Shown: piece after piece, positions 28,616-37,968 of the stretch
How the letters are laid out: each line of letters begins with the position of its first letter
Position numbering within the stretch: the first letter of the stretch is position 1
Assembly (NCBI RefSeq): GCF_002007115.1
Contig: NZ_MVAD01000003.1
Coordinates: forward strand, 464,992-528,991
Length of the DNA stretch: 64,000 nucleotides
Direction of reading: 5' to 3'
Source of the DNA: Massilia sp. KIM
GTDB taxonomy: Bacteria; Pseudomonadota; Gammaproteobacteria; Burkholderiales; Burkholderiaceae_D
Notes under the pieces: model-generated
What the model saw: the letters and a program-made list of their open reading frames with translations, nothing else
Told to the model about the DNA's origin: nothing
The model's database searches: none
Program-made: the position numbers and the translations under genes

Positions 28616-29467
28616 ATGTTAGTCGTCCTTTTCCGTTTTCTTTCCATATTTCCATTGCCAATATTACACGCCTTCGGGGCGGCAATGGGATGGCTCGTGT
28701 ACCTGCTCTCGCCCTCCTACCGGCGCCGCCTGCGCGCCAACCTGAAGCAGGCCGGCTTCGAGGCGCACTGGCGCGCGGCCGTGGGCGAAGCCGGCAAGGC
28801 CGCCATCGAGCTGGCCTTCGTCTGGTGCGCCAGGCCGGAACGGGTGGCGCGCCACGCGACCGTCGAAAACTGGGAGCTGGTGCAGAGCAGGTTGGACAGC
28901 GGACGCGGCATCGTGTTCCTGACGCCACACCTCGGCTGCTTCGAAATGACGGCCCAGCAGATCGCGCTCAAGACTGCCCTCACCGTCATGTACCGCCCAC
29001 CGCGCAAGAGCGCCCTCAAGCCGCTGGTCGAAGACGCCCGCGCGCGCCACAACCTGCACCTGGCGCCCGCCACCCTGGCCGGCGTGCGCATCCTGGCCAA
29101 GACCCTCAAGAGCGGCCAGCCGATCGGCATCCTGCCCGACCAGGTGCCGCAGGAAGGCGAAGGCGTGTGGGCGCCCTGGTTCGGCCGCAACGCCTATACC
29201 ATGACCCTGCCGGCCAAGCTGGCCCAGCTGGGCAAGGCCGACATCCTGCTGGTCTACGCCGAGCGCCGTCCGCGCGGCGCCGGCTACATTGTGCGCTTCG
29301 TGCCCTTCGAGGGCGAGCTGTCCGGCAGCCCGCAGGAGCAGGCGGCCGCGGTCAACCGCGCGATGGAGCAGCTGATCGCGCGCGCCCCGGCCCAGTACTT
29401 CTGGAGCTATAACCGCTACAAGCAGCCGGAAGGCGTGGCAGGCCCGGACGTCGAGGCCGCGGCATGA
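28616..29467 (+). CDS. LpxL/HtrB-family lysophospholipid acyltransferase (first)
   Basis: This 283-residue membrane-anchored acyltransferase has an N-terminal hydrophobic helix (MLVVLFRFLSIFPLPILHAFGAAMGW) and the catalytic HxxxxE motif in TPHLGCFEM (about residue 103), the arrangement of late lipid A acyltransferases. The FRxxR-type and QVPQEGEGVWAPWFGR regions support the family. It should transfer a secondary acyl chain onto lipid A at the inner leaflet of the inner membrane. I chose ATG 28616 because earlier in-frame starts encode an atypical N-terminus. The stop overlaps the next acyltransferase gene by 4 bp (ATGA), so the two are translationally coupled. Confidence 0.9.
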   Translation: MLVVLFRFLSIFPLPILHAFGAAMGWLVYLLSPSYRRRLRANLKQAGFEAHWRAAVGEAGKAAIELAFVWCARPERVARHATVENWELVQSRLDSGRGIVFLTPHLGCFEMTAQQIALKTALTVMYRPPRKSALKPLVEDARARHNLHLAPATLAGVRILAKTLKSGQPIGILPDQVPQEGEGVWAPWFGRNAYTMTLPAKLAQLGKADILLVYAERRPRGAGYIVRFVPFEGELSGSPQEQAAAVNRAMEQLIARAPAQYFWSYNRYKQPEGVAGPDVEAAA

Positions 29468-30324
29468 GACTACTGCTCGGTTTCCTGTGGCTGCTGCATT
29501 TCCTGCCGCTGCCCATCCTCGGCCGCTTCGGCGAAGCGGTCGGCAGCCTCATGTTCCTGATCCTCGGCAAGCGCCGCCGCATCGCCCTGATCAACCTGCG
29601 CCTGTGCATGCCCGAGCTGGCCGAGAGCGAACGCCGCCGCATCGCCCACCAGCATTTCCGCGCCTATGCGCGCAGCATCTTCGAGCGCGCGATCCTGTGG
29701 TGGGCGCCGGAGGAGCGGGTGCGCAGCATGATCCAGGTCGATCCCGCCGTGCCCCAGGCCGAGATGGAGTCCGGCCCCACCATCCTGCTGTGCCCGCACT
29801 TCGTCTGCCTCGACGTGGCCGGCGTCGCCTCGCGCGTGATCCCGGTCTGCAGCATGTACGTGCCGCAAAAGAACGAGGCCTTCGACAAGCTGCTGCGCCA
29901 TGGGCGCGAGCGCTACGGCCCGGTGCGCCTGGTGACGCGCAAGGAGGGCATCAAGCCCATCCTGCGCGCGCTGCGCGACGGCCTCCCCTATTTCATGCTG
30001 CCGGACATGGACTTCGGCGAGAAGGATGCGGAGTTCGTGCCCTTCTTCGGCATCCCGGCCGCGACCCTGACGGCGCTGGGCCGCATCGCGGCCACCACCG
30101 GCGCCAAGGTGATCCCCGTGATCGCGACCTATTTGCCGAATTACCAGGGCTGGCGTGTGCGTTTTTATCCGGCGTGGGAGAATTACCCGGGAGAGGACAT
30201 GGTCGAGGCGACCCGCCGCATGAACGCCTTCATCGAAGACCGCGTGCGCGAAGCGCCGGCCGAATACTTCTGGACCCACAAGCGCTTCAAGACCCGCCCA
30301 CCGGGCGAGGCCTCGTTCTACTGA
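29464..30324 (+). CDS. LpxL/HtrB-family lysophospholipid acyltransferase (second)
   Basis: This 286-residue paralogue of the preceding protein has an N-terminal membrane helix ([21 protein letters not shown]) and HFVCLD as its HxxxxD catalytic motif. The later [18 protein letters not shown] and [13 protein letters not shown] segments are typical of lipid A acyltransferases. It overlaps the first gene by 4 bp. The two proteins are distinct enough to use different acyl chains or acceptor positions, which is inference. dapF follows within 10 bp. Confidence 0.9.
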   Translation: MRLLLGFLWLLHFLPLPILGRFGEAVGSLMFLILGKRRRIALINLRLCMPELAESERRRIAHQHFRAYARSIFERAILWWAPEERVRSMIQVDPAVPQAEMESGPTILLCPHFVCLDVAGVASRVIPVCSMYVPQKNEAFDKLLRHGRERYGPVRLVTRKEGIKPILRALRDGLPYFMLPDMDFGEKDAEFVPFFGIPAATLTALGRIAATTGAKVIPVIATYLPNYQGWRVRFYPAWENYPGEDMVEATRRMNAFIEDRVREAPAEYFWTHKRFKTRPPGEASFY

Positions 30325-30331
30325 GCTCATC

Positions 30332-31183
30332 ATGAAACTGAAATTCACCAAGATGCATGGCGCCGGCAACGACTTCGTCGTGATCGACGCGATCAACCAG
30401 GACGTGTCCTTCACGACCGAGCAGTGGCGCCGCCTGGCCGACCGCCGCTTCGGGGTGGGCGCCGACCAGATCCTGGTGGTGGAGCGTCCGACCGAGCCGG
30501 GCGTGGACTTCCGCTACCGCATCTTCAACTACGACGGCGGCGAGGTGGAGCAGTGCGGCAACGGCTCGCGCGCCTTCGTGCGTTTCGTGCGCGACAAGGG
30601 CTTGACGAGCGAGCGCCGGATCCGGGTCCAGACCATGTCGGGCGTGATCAGCCCCTGCGTCGAGGAAGACGGCAGCATCACGGTGGACATGGGCGCGCCG
30701 CGCCTGGCGCCGGTCGAGGTGCCCTTCGACAGCCACGGCCTGGAAGGCCGGACAGAGGGCGAGGACACCCTGTGGCCGCTGGACGTGGCCGGCAGCACCG
30801 TGTGGGTGTCGGTGGTCTCGATGGGCAACCCGCATGCGGTGCAGGTGGTGGACGAGGTCGACAGCGCCCCGGTGCTGGAGACCGGGCCGCTGATCGAGCA
30901 CCATGCGCGCTTCCCGAAGCGGGTCAACGCCGGCTACATGCAGGTGGTCGACCGCGGGCACATCCGCCTGCGCGTGTTCGAGCGCGGCGCGGGCGAGACC
31001 CTGGCCTGCGGCACCGGCGCCTGCGCGGCGGTGGTGGCCGGGATCCGGCGCGGGCTGCTCGATTCGCCGGTGCGGGTGTCGGCGCGCGGGGGCGAACTCA
31101 GCATCGCCTGGGAAGGTCCGGGCCAGCCGGTGTTCCTGAGCGGACCGGCGGTGACCGTGTTCGAAGGCGAGATCGAGATCTGA
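30332..31183 (+). CDS. dapF: Diaminopimelate epimerase
   Basis: This 283-residue enzyme converts LL- to meso-diaminopimelate for lysine and peptidoglycan synthesis. It opens with [16 protein letters not shown]. The two catalytic cysteines are seen in [10 protein letters not shown] (about residue 75) and [11 protein letters not shown] (about residue 226). Length and motifs match the family. It follows the two acyltransferases closely, as in other betaproteobacteria, and ends convergent with the Sel1 gene. Confidence 0.97.
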   Translation: MKLKFTKMHGAGNDFVVIDAINQDVSFTTEQWRRLADRRFGVGADQILVVERPTEPGVDFRYRIFNYDGGEVEQCGNGSRAFVRFVRDKGLTSERRIRVQTMSGVISPCVEEDGSITVDMGAPRLAPVEVPFDSHGLEGRTEGEDTLWPLDVAGSTVWVSVVSMGNPHAVQVVDEVDSAPVLETGPLIEHHARFPKRVNAGYMQVVDRGHIRLRVFERGAGETLACGTGACAAVVAGIRRGLLDSPVRVSARGGELSIAWEGPGQPVFLSGPAVTVFEGEIEI

Positions 31184-31312
31184 AGCAGGCAGCCAGCGCC
31201 TGAGCGTCCTTCCCGGCAGTGTCGGGGTCGCGGGCCTGGCGCAAGCCGGATCAGCGGATAAGCCGATGTCCAGGCTCTCAACCAGCCGACACAAGCTCTT
31301 GCGACTTCACAG

Positions 31313-32989
31313 CTAGGCCGCCAGCCCGATATCCTCGTCCGGTCCCTCTTCTTCCGTGTGGCGCGCCGCCGCCCCCAGCAGGGTGCGCAGGCGGTACAGG
31401 CGCTGGCGGTAATTTCCTTCCGGCCCGGACGGGCCGCAATCGACGTGCGCGAAGACCTGGGCGATGCGGTCCAGGGCCTGGCGTTCCTCGGCGTTTCCCA
31501 CCAGCACCAGGCGGCGCTTGCTGCGCCCGTAGCTGGCGCGGATATCGATCACCAGGCAATGCCCCTGGTCGGCCGCCTTGACGTCGAGCAGGAGGGCTTC
31601 GGCCCGGGTGAGGCTGAACATGGCGGCCAGCTCCAGGCGCGTGGCCAGCAGTGGCTGGATCTTGTGCAGGTCGGGCCGCACCGCCAGCAGGGCCCCGGTC
31701 TCTGTATACATGGGCGCGGACGGGCGCGGGGCGATGCGCGCCAGCAGCGCGCCGGCTTCGAGCGAGCCCTGGGCCGCCGCCTTCTGCAGCCAGTAGACGG
31801 CGCGCACATCGTTGCTCTCGTTCTCGCGGCGCGCGCGCCAGGCATTGTGCCCACATTCGAGCTGGGCTTCGCGGTAGCCCATCTCGGCGGCCCGCTCCAG
31901 GTAGCGCTGGGCGTCGGCCACGTTGCGCTGGGAGAATTCGGGCTTGATGTAGATGCGCGACAGCGCATACCAGGCCTCGGCCAGCCCCTGCTCGCCGGCC
32001 AGGGTCAGCCAGCGGATGGCCTTCTTGAAATTGGCGGCGCCGCGCCCGGACGGCCCCTTGCCTGCCACGCGCCGGCCGTCGACCTGCATGCGCGCGCAGC
32101 GCAGGCCCATGGCCAGCTGGGCGTGGCGGTCGTGCTCGGCCGCGGCCAGCTCCCAGAAGCAGTCGGGTTCGCCGGGCTCGCGGGCGGCGGCCGGGCTGGC
32201 GCCGTCCAGCAGCCGGGCGCAGCGCGACAGCAGCGCGATCTCGTCGGGGGCGAAACGGCGCATTTCGCCCTGTTCGGCGCGCAGCCGCACCAGCTCGCGC
32301 GCCAGCGGCAAGGCGCGCGTCAGGTAGTCGGCGGCCTGGCCGGCCTGCCAGGACTGTTCCAGCACGGCGTACTGGGCGGCCGCCACCCCGTTGTCGGCGG
32401 CGCGGCGCAGCCAGCTGGACGGGCTGGCGTCAGTAACGGTACCGGTCCCGGTACCGGTCCCGGTACCAATGCCGAGACCGGGACCGCCGGCCGGATGGCC
32501 GGCAGCGGCGGGGGCGGCGCGCACCGGGCCCGGCGCCGGGGCGCCGGCGCTCGCGGCCGGGGCGGCGCCCGCGCCCTGGCGCTGGGCCAGCATCCATTGC
32601 GCGTGGGGGAAGCCGGCGCGGGCGGCGTCTTCCAGGGCGCGCATGGCCTTGGCGCGGCTCTCGTCCGGCGCTTCCAGCCCCGCCTCCAGCACCAGCTGGG
32701 CGAAGACCAGGCCGGCATGCACGCTCCCGTCGTCGTAGGCGCGCTCGTACCAGGGCAGGAGCCCGGACCCGCCGCGCTGCGCCATCTCGAAGGGAATATG
32801 GTTACCGATGAGTTGCCAGGCCGGAGCGCATTCCTGCCGCGCGGCCCGCTCCAGCCAGTGCAGCGCGGTCGGCAGGCTTTGCGGCAGCCCGGCGCTGCCG
32901 AACAGGTAGAGCTTGCCCAGCTCGAGCTGGGCGGCAGCCTGGCCGGCGCGGGCATTGCGGATGATCGCCAGTTCTTCGCGGTTAGCCAT
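31313..32989 (-). CDS. Sel1-repeat (TPR-like) protein
   Basis: This 558-residue protein contains Sel1-type repeats: N-terminal units such as AAQLELGKLYLFGSAGLPQS, and a later run (LAEAWYALSRIYIK, REAQLECGHNAWRARRENES, LEAGALLARIA). A Gly/Thr dipeptide run (GTGTGTGTGTV) and Ala/Pro-rich linkers separate the repeat regions. The C-terminal 150 residues (from about 405) form a compact domain I do not recognise. No signal peptide was seen. Sel1 proteins commonly scaffold protein complexes. Start ATG 32989 is preferred because the upstream frame is low quality, though the ribosome-binding site is weak. Confidence 0.75.
   Translation of the reverse strand: MANREELAIIRNARAGQAAAQLELGKLYLFGSAGLPQSLPTALHWLERAARQECAPAWQLIGNHIPFEMAQRGGSGLLPWYERAYDDGSVHAGLVFAQLVLEAGLEAPDESRAKAMRALEDAARAGFPHAQWMLAQRQGAGAAPAASAGAPAPGPVRAAPAAAGHPAGGPGLGIGTGTGTGTGTVTDASPSSWLRRAADNGVAAAQYAVLEQSWQAGQAADYLTRALPLARELVRLRAEQGEMRRFAPDEIALLSRCARLLDGASPAAAREPGEPDCFWELAAAEHDRHAQLAMGLRCARMQVDGRRVAGKGPSGRGAANFKKAIRWLTLAGEQGLAEAWYALSRIYIKPEFSQRNVADAQRYLERAAEMGYREAQLECGHNAWRARRENESNDVRAVYWLQKAAAQGSLEAGALLARIAPRPSAPMYTETGALLAVRPDLHKIQPLLATRLELAAMFSLTRAEALLLDVKAADQGHCLVIDIRASYGRSKRRLVLVGNAEERQALDRIAQVFAHVDCGPSGPEGNYRQRLYRLRTLLGAAARHTEEEGPDEDIGLAA
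32436..32475. repeat. GGTACC-based microsatellite in the Sel1-repeat gene
   Basis: A 12-bp unit (GGTACCGGTCCC) is repeated about three times in the coding sequence and encodes the Gly-Thr dipeptide run. The unit length is a multiple of three, so copy-number change would not shift the frame. Confidence 0.7.
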
Positions 32990-33082
32990 GGTGTGTGTCT
33001 TGATTGGTAAGTCGGGTCGGCGAAAGCGCAGTGGCGAATGGCGAAACGATGAGGATGCGCGCCACGTCTCCCCGGCGCAAAG

Positions 33083-33107
33083 TTGCCAATATACAAGGTA
33101 TTGACAA
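33083..33107. promoter_or_regulatory. Candidate dyad operator near the Sel1 gene
   Basis: Arms TTGCCAATA and TATTGACAA (one mismatch) are separated by 7 bp, the geometry of a regulator site. It lies about 95 bp ahead of the Sel1-repeat start and might regulate that gene or an unrecognised promoter. The regulator is unknown. Confidence 0.3.
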
Positions 33108-33442
33108 AGCGCGTCGCCGGGTGCGCGATTTGGGCGAAGTGTAAGCCTGCGCCGGGGCGGATTCGTTTCAAGTTCTTGCCGGTTTGCGCGGTCGCAAACA
33201 TCCAATTGGCGGCCGCGACCGTATCTATGACATCCGGGCGACAGGTTCGCAGCCTGCGCCAAAATGGATCGGCGAGTCGCGCCGCTCAGCTTGATGAGCT
33301 CGTTCAAGGTGCAGCTTCATGGAGAAAACACGGCAAAGCGGCCAATTTAGGTGCAAATTTGTTACACGTAATGTGACACGCGTTTCAAAAATACAACAGC
33401 ACGATTGGATTTATTGGCTTTCCACCAACTGCCAGAGTCATA

Positions 33443-33460
33443 ATTGACCAATCAGTCAAT
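33443..33460. promoter_or_regulatory. Candidate dyad operator upstream of the first porin
   Basis: A perfect inverted repeat ATTGAC-N6-GTCAAT lies about 100 bp before the porin ATG, immediately followed by a possible -35 (TTGACG at 33462). The regulator is unknown. Confidence 0.35.
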
Positions 33461-33562
33461 CTTGACGCTGGAAACAATTAAGGTGCACCCATCCGAGTGT
33501 TCAGCAAATCCGGTCTCAATGCTCAGGATGACTGTGTTTCACTTGATATAGGAATACGAATA

Positions 33563-34612
33563 ATGAAGAAATCCCTCATGGCCGTCGCACTGATCGGCGC
33601 TTTCGCCGGTGCGGCCCACGCGCAAACCTCGGTACAGATCTACGGCACCCTCGACGCTGGCATCATCAAGCGTTCGGGCCAGACCCTGAACATCGGCAAG
33701 CGCTCCGCCAATACCCTGGGCTTCAAGGGCACTGAAGACCTGGGCAACGGCCTGAAGGCACTGTTCCAACTGGAAGTCCGCTACGAGCCGGACACCGGCA
33801 CCGTCGAAGTCGGCGGCAACGGCGCCCAGCGTCCGCTGTTCCAGGGCCAGAGCCGCGTCGGCCTGCAGGGCGACTTCGGTATGATCCGCATCGGTCGCGG
33901 CCTGACCCCGTTCCACGAAACCATCGGCGCCTTCGAGCCCTTCCACGCGATCCCGACCCCGGGCGGCTTCTACACCGACCTGAGCGTTGCAGGCTACAGC
34001 TCGCAGCCGCTGGATCCGAACGGCTACTCGAACAACCGCTGGTCGAACGCCGTCTGGTACAACTCGCCGGTCGTCAGCGGCTTCCAGCTGAACACCGCGA
34101 TCGCCACCAAGGAAAACAACGGCGGCGCCGCCGTGATCGGCCGCGGCACCGCGGCTGCTCCGCAGTACCCGGTGGGCGCTGAAGCTTCGGCCAACCCGTT
34201 CTCGGTCACCGCGACCTACAACAACGGCCCGGCGGCCTTCATGGCCGGCTACGAGCGCAACGCGATCGAATCGAAGGTCTGGTCGGTCGGCGCCTCGTTC
34301 AACGCCACCCCGGCGCTGAAGCTGATGGGTACCTACACCAAGCAGGACCAGGAGCACACCCGTGCGATCAACCCGGACACCAAGTCCTGGGTGCTGGGCG
34401 CAAACTACACCATGGGCCCGGGCAAGGTCCTGGCCGGCTACGGCCAGAAGGACCAGGACGGCCTGCAGAAGGTCAAGCAGCTGTCGCTGGGCTACGAGTA
34501 CAGCCTGTCGAAGCGCACCTACCTGTACGTGGACGCATCGCGCAAGAAGGGTCTGACCACCAACCCGTCGACCGTGAACCACTACGACGTGGGCGTGAAC
34601 CACTCGTTCTAA
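33563..34612 (+). CDS. Gram-negative porin (first)
   Basis: This 349-residue outer-membrane porin begins MKKSLMAVALIGAFAGAAHAQ, a classical signal peptide cleaved after AHAQ, then SSVQIYGTLDAG-like TSVQIYGTLDAGI. Beta-barrel repeats such as NTLGFKGTEDLGNGLKALFQLE and a terminal aromatic NHSF are typical of betaproteobacterial trimeric porins. It allows passive diffusion of small solutes. AGGA upstream supports ATG 33563. A strong intrinsic terminator follows. A second, related porin gene lies 220 bp downstream, but the terminator argues for independent transcription. Confidence 0.95.
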   Translation: MKKSLMAVALIGAFAGAAHAQTSVQIYGTLDAGIIKRSGQTLNIGKRSANTLGFKGTEDLGNGLKALFQLEVRYEPDTGTVEVGGNGAQRPLFQGQSRVGLQGDFGMIRIGRGLTPFHETIGAFEPFHAIPTPGGFYTDLSVAGYSSQPLDPNGYSNNRWSNAVWYNSPVVSGFQLNTAIATKENNGGAAVIGRGTAAAPQYPVGAEASANPFSVTATYNNGPAAFMAGYERNAIESKVWSVGASFNATPALKLMGTYTKQDQEHTRAINPDTKSWVLGANYTMGPGKVLAGYGQKDQDGLQKVKQLSLGYEYSLSKRTYLYVDASRKKGLTTNPSTVNHYDVGVNHSF

Positions 34613-34646
34613 GGACAGCGCGGGCCTCGGCCCGCAGCGCCTGAAC

Positions 34647-34690
34647 AAAGGGCGGACATGGGAAACCATGTCCGCCCTTTGCTGTTTACC
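34647..34690 (+). terminator. Intrinsic terminator after the first porin
   Basis: A perfect 15-bp stem (AAAGGGCGGACATGG / CCATGTCCGCCCTTT) closes a GAAA tetraloop at 34647-34680, followed by a T-rich tail (GCTGTTT). The strength and position, about 35 bp past the stop, make it a clear terminator. Confidence 0.9.
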
Positions 34691-34832
34691 TCATTCTTGT
34701 CGCCTTTTCACAACGAGGCATGTCAGTCGGATGATTTCCGCACGAGCGTTCTGTACAGTGCGCGCCAGCGATGGCATATTGGCATGGTGAGTTAGAGCAA
34801 CTCATCCCACAAGAAAAGAACATGGAGACCCA

Positions 34833-36110
34833 ATGAAGAAAAGCCTCATCGCCGCCCTGCTCGGCACCGCTTTTGCAACTTCCGCCCTGGCCCAGTCCAG
34901 CGTCCAGATCTACGGCATCGCCGACGCCGGCGTGATGTGGCAGAAAGGCGGCCCGACCAAGATCTACAGCGGCGGCGCCGACGGCTCGCGCATCGGCTTC
35001 AAGGGCACCGAGGACCTCGGTAACGGCTACAAGGCAATCTTCAATCTCGAAGCGCGCGTCGAACTCGACACCGGCACCCAGCAGCCGACCCTGATGAACG
35101 ACAATCCGGGCCGCTACCTGCTGCGCGGCATGCAGCAGATCCCGCAGGCGATCCGCGACCGCCTGCAGGCCGCGATCCAGCCGCCGGGCGCTCCGGCCGT
35201 CAACCAGGAACGCGCCCTGTTCGACCGCACCGCGATGGTCGGCGTGATCACCCCGATCGGCGCCGTGCTGCTGGGCCGCATGTACACCCCGGGCTATGAA
35301 GTGTTCAACATGGCCGACGCCTTCGAATCGGGCACCGCCGGCACCTGGGGCCACGTCACCGGCGGCACCGCCGGCTTCACCGCCCTGGGCGCCGACATCC
35401 GCTCCCAGGAAGCGATCCAGTACCGCATCGCCCTGCCGAACGGCCTGGGCGGCTCGATCATGTACGGCGCCAAGGGTTCGGGCTACGCCGGCCGCTACAA
35501 CAAGTTCCGCGCCGGCGCGATCACCTACAAGGCCAACGGCTTCGACGTGGGCGTGGGCTACAACCACGGCTACGACCGCGAAGACCGTCCGAGCCTGCGC
35601 ACCACCACCGTGGGCGGCTCCTACACCTTCAACGCCTGGAAGTTCTTCGCCGGCTTCCACAGCCAGCGCAACACCAACTCGGCCCTGATCCCCGACTACC
35701 TCGGCGGCTGGGACCAGGCGGTGGCGCCGGCGCTGACCGCGCAAGGCATCCCGGCGGCCCAGCAGGCGGCGCTGCGCGGCATCTTCGCGCGCGCGATCGC
35801 GGCCAACACCCAGCAGGACGCCAACAGCTACCAGGTCGGCCTGCACTACAACGTGGGTCCGGGCCGCATCATGGCCTCCTACGCCCACCAGAACGACCGC
35901 ACCGCCTCGAACAGCGACGCCAACCTGGTGGCGCTGGGCTACGACCACTTCCTGTCCAAGCGCACCGACATCTACACCGTCGTGGCCAACATCAAGAACA
36001 AGAACGAAGCCCAGTACGCGCCCGGCACCGCCGGCAATCCGGGCGGCTTCACCAAGGGCCCGGGCGAGGACGGCCGCGCACTGCAGATCGGCATCCGCCA
36101 CCGCTTCTGA
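34833..36110 (+). CDS. Gram-negative porin (second)
   Basis: This 425-residue outer-membrane porin begins MKKSLIAALLGTAFATSALAQ, then SSVQIYGIADAGVMWQKGG. It shares the GFKGTEDLGNGYKAIFNLE barrel motif with the first porin but is about 75 residues longer, with extra loop sequence. It ends IGIRHRF with the terminal aromatic. RBS GGAGAC lies upstream of ATG 34833. The two are related but not recent copies. A UUUUUU-tailed terminator follows. Confidence 0.95.
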   Translation: MKKSLIAALLGTAFATSALAQSSVQIYGIADAGVMWQKGGPTKIYSGGADGSRIGFKGTEDLGNGYKAIFNLEARVELDTGTQQPTLMNDNPGRYLLRGMQQIPQAIRDRLQAAIQPPGAPAVNQERALFDRTAMVGVITPIGAVLLGRMYTPGYEVFNMADAFESGTAGTWGHVTGGTAGFTALGADIRSQEAIQYRIALPNGLGGSIMYGAKGSGYAGRYNKFRAGAITYKANGFDVGVGYNHGYDREDRPSLRTTTVGGSYTFNAWKFFAGFHSQRNTNSALIPDYLGGWDQAVAPALTAQGIPAAQQAALRGIFARAIAANTQQDANSYQVGLHYNVGPGRIMASYAHQNDRTASNSDANLVALGYDHFLSKRTDIYTVVANIKNKNEAQYAPGTAGNPGGFTKGPGEDGRALQIGIRHRF

Positions 36111-36128
36111 TCCGGCCGCGCGCCACGG

Positions 36129-36154
36129 AAAGACGCCTGCGGGCGTCTTTTTTT
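36129..36154 (+). terminator. Intrinsic terminator after the second porin
   Basis: The 7-bp stem AGACGCC / GGCGTCT with a TGCG loop is followed immediately by a run of seven T residues. It lies 20 bp past the porin stop. Confidence 0.9.
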
Positions 36155-36219
36155 ATTGCACGATGGCCTGGCCCGCTCGGGTAAAATGACGGCCAGACTT
36201 ACTCACCTTCACATTCTTC

Positions 36220-36885
36220 ATGACCACCGCAACACTGGACGCCGCCGCCGTCGCGCAATACCTGATCGACCATCCGCAGTTCTTCGAGGAACATGCCGGC
36301 CTGCTGGGCGAGGTCAAGCTGTCCAGCCCCCTGACCGGCCGCGCGGTCTCGCTGCAGGAGCGCCAGATGGAGGTCATGCGCGACAAGTACCGCGTGCTCG
36401 AACTGCGCCTGGCGGAACTGACTCGCCGCGCCGAAGAGAACGCCGCCATCGCCAACCGTTTCCACGCCTGGACCCAGGCGCTGCTGGTCTCCGAGGGCGG
36501 GGCCGCCATGGCGCGCGACCTGGCCGAGGGCCTGCGCGAGCACTTCTCGGTGCCCCAGGTCAGCCTGCGCCTGTGGAACCTGGCCCCGGAGCACGCCGGC
36601 GAATGGTTCGCCCAGGGTGTGAGCGAGGATGCCCGCATCTTCGCCAACAGCCTGCGCGCGCCCTATTGCGGCCCGAACAACGACTTCGAGGCGGTGCGCT
36701 GGCTGGACGAGCCGGCCGCGGTGCGCTCGACCGTGATGCTGCCGCTGGGCAAGCACGGCCAGAGCTTCGGCCTGCTGGTGCTGGGCTCGCCCGATCCGGA
36801 CCGCTTCACCACCGTGATGGGCACCGATTTCCTGGTCCACATCGCCGCCACCGCCAGCACCGCGCTGGCGCCGCTGCGCACCTGA
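36220..36885 (+). CDS. DUF484 family protein
   Basis: This 221-residue protein matches DUF484: an N-terminal helix-rich segment (VAQYLIDHPQFFEEHAGLLGEV), then a predicted coiled coil and a C-terminal GAF-like domain. In gamma- and betaproteobacteria this gene is the constant neighbour of xerC. Here its stop is 12 bp before the xerC ATG, so co-transcription is likely. A possible -10 (TAAAAT at 36182-36187) precedes the ATG by about 35 bp. The molecular role is not known. Confidence 0.9.
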   Translation: MTTATLDAAAVAQYLIDHPQFFEEHAGLLGEVKLSSPLTGRAVSLQERQMEVMRDKYRVLELRLAELTRRAEENAAIANRFHAWTQALLVSEGGAAMARDLAEGLREHFSVPQVSLRLWNLAPEHAGEWFAQGVSEDARIFANSLRAPYCGPNNDFEAVRWLDEPAAVRSTVMLPLGKHGQSFGLLVLGSPDPDRFTTVMGTDFLVHIAATASTALAPLRT

Positions 36886-36896
36886 GTCTCCCGCCG

Positions 36897-37847
36897 ATGA
36901 GCGCGCCCGCCAGCCCGCCGGATGCCAGCGACTGGGCCGCGCGCTACCTGGGCGAACTGGCCACCCAGCGCCAGCTCTCGCCGCACACGGTCGGCGCCTA
37001 CCGGCGCGACCTGGCCGAGCTGGCCCAACTGGCCGGCCACCACGACTGGGCGCGCCTGACCCACTTCGACATCCGCCGCTTCGCCGCCCGGCTGCACGCC
37101 GGCGGCCAGTCGGCGCGCTCGATCGCGCGCAAGCTCTCGGGCTGGCGCGGCTTCTACGCCTGGCTGTCGCGCCAGACCGCCCTGCCGGCCAACCCGGTCG
37201 AGGGCGTGCGCGCCCCCAAGCGTCCCAAGACCCTGCCCAAGGCCCTGCCGGTCGACCACGCCGTGCAACTGATGGAAGCCAATACCCACGGCCACCCGGA
37301 ACCCGCGGAGCTGTGCAACCGCGCCATGTTCGAGCTGCTCTACTCGAGCGGCCTGCGGGTCTCGGAACTGGCCGGCCTGGACCTGGCCTACCAGGATGCC
37401 GGCAAGGGGACGCCGGCCTCGCTCGGCTGGTTCGACCGCGCGGCGGGCGAAGTGGTGGTCACCGGCAAGGGCGGCAAGATGCGCAGGGTGCCGGTGGGCG
37501 GTCCGGCGCGCGAGGCCCTGGACGCCTGGCTGGCGGTGCGCCCGCCCAGCCGCGACGGCAGCGCCGCCCTGTTCCTGTCGGCGCGCGCCACCCGCATCAG
37601 CCCGCGCGTGGTGCAGGCCCGCCTCAAGGACCACGCGCTGCGCGCCGGCATGCCCATGCACGTGCACCCGCACATGCTGCGCCATTCCTTCGCCTCGCAC
37701 CTGCTGCAATCCTCGGGCGACCTGCGCGCGGTGCAGGAATTGCTTGGCCATGCCAGCATTACTTCGACACAGGTCTATACTGCACTGGATTTCCAACACC
37801 TGGCGGCCGTGTACGACCGCGCGCACCCGCGCGCGAAATCGAAATAA
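36897..37847 (+). CDS. xerC: Site-specific tyrosine recombinase
   Basis: This 316-residue recombinase resolves chromosome dimers at dif together with XerD. The N-terminal core-binding domain (YLGELATQRQLSPHTVGAYRRDL) and the catalytic domain are both complete. Catalytic residues are visible: Arg in SGLRVSEL (about residue 152), Lys in GKGGKMRR, HxxR in HPHMLRHSF (about 262), His in LLGHASI, and the nucleophile Tyr in TQVYTAL (about 295). The start ATG 36897 lies 12 bp after the DUF484 stop, giving the expected family length. The dif site is not in this window. Confidence 0.95.
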   Translation: MSAPASPPDASDWAARYLGELATQRQLSPHTVGAYRRDLAELAQLAGHHDWARLTHFDIRRFAARLHAGGQSARSIARKLSGWRGFYAWLSRQTALPANPVEGVRAPKRPKTLPKALPVDHAVQLMEANTHGHPEPAELCNRAMFELLYSSGLRVSELAGLDLAYQDAGKGTPASLGWFDRAAGEVVVTGKGGKMRRVPVGGPAREALDAWLAVRPPSRDGSAALFLSARATRISPRVVQARLKDHALRAGMPMHVHPHMLRHSFASHLLQSSGDLRAVQELLGHASITSTQVYTALDFQHLAAVYDRAHPRAKSK

Positions 37848-37968
37848 GCCGTGAGGCATGAGCCGCATCAAGACGCGGCACTGTTCATGGTGGTGCAGCA
37901 AGAATTCCGGCATAATCCCCCGATTCTCGTGTTCCACCACGGACCCAACTGAAGAAGAGTAGCGAACC

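Larger units (their letters stand above)
32990..33562. other. 573-bp intergenic region ahead of the first porin
   Basis: No supportable gene was found. The region is more AT-rich than its surroundings near the porin, and contains two dyad-symmetric sites (33083-33107 and 33443-33460). No tRNA or clear regulatory RNA was recognised by eye. Confidence 0.6.
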
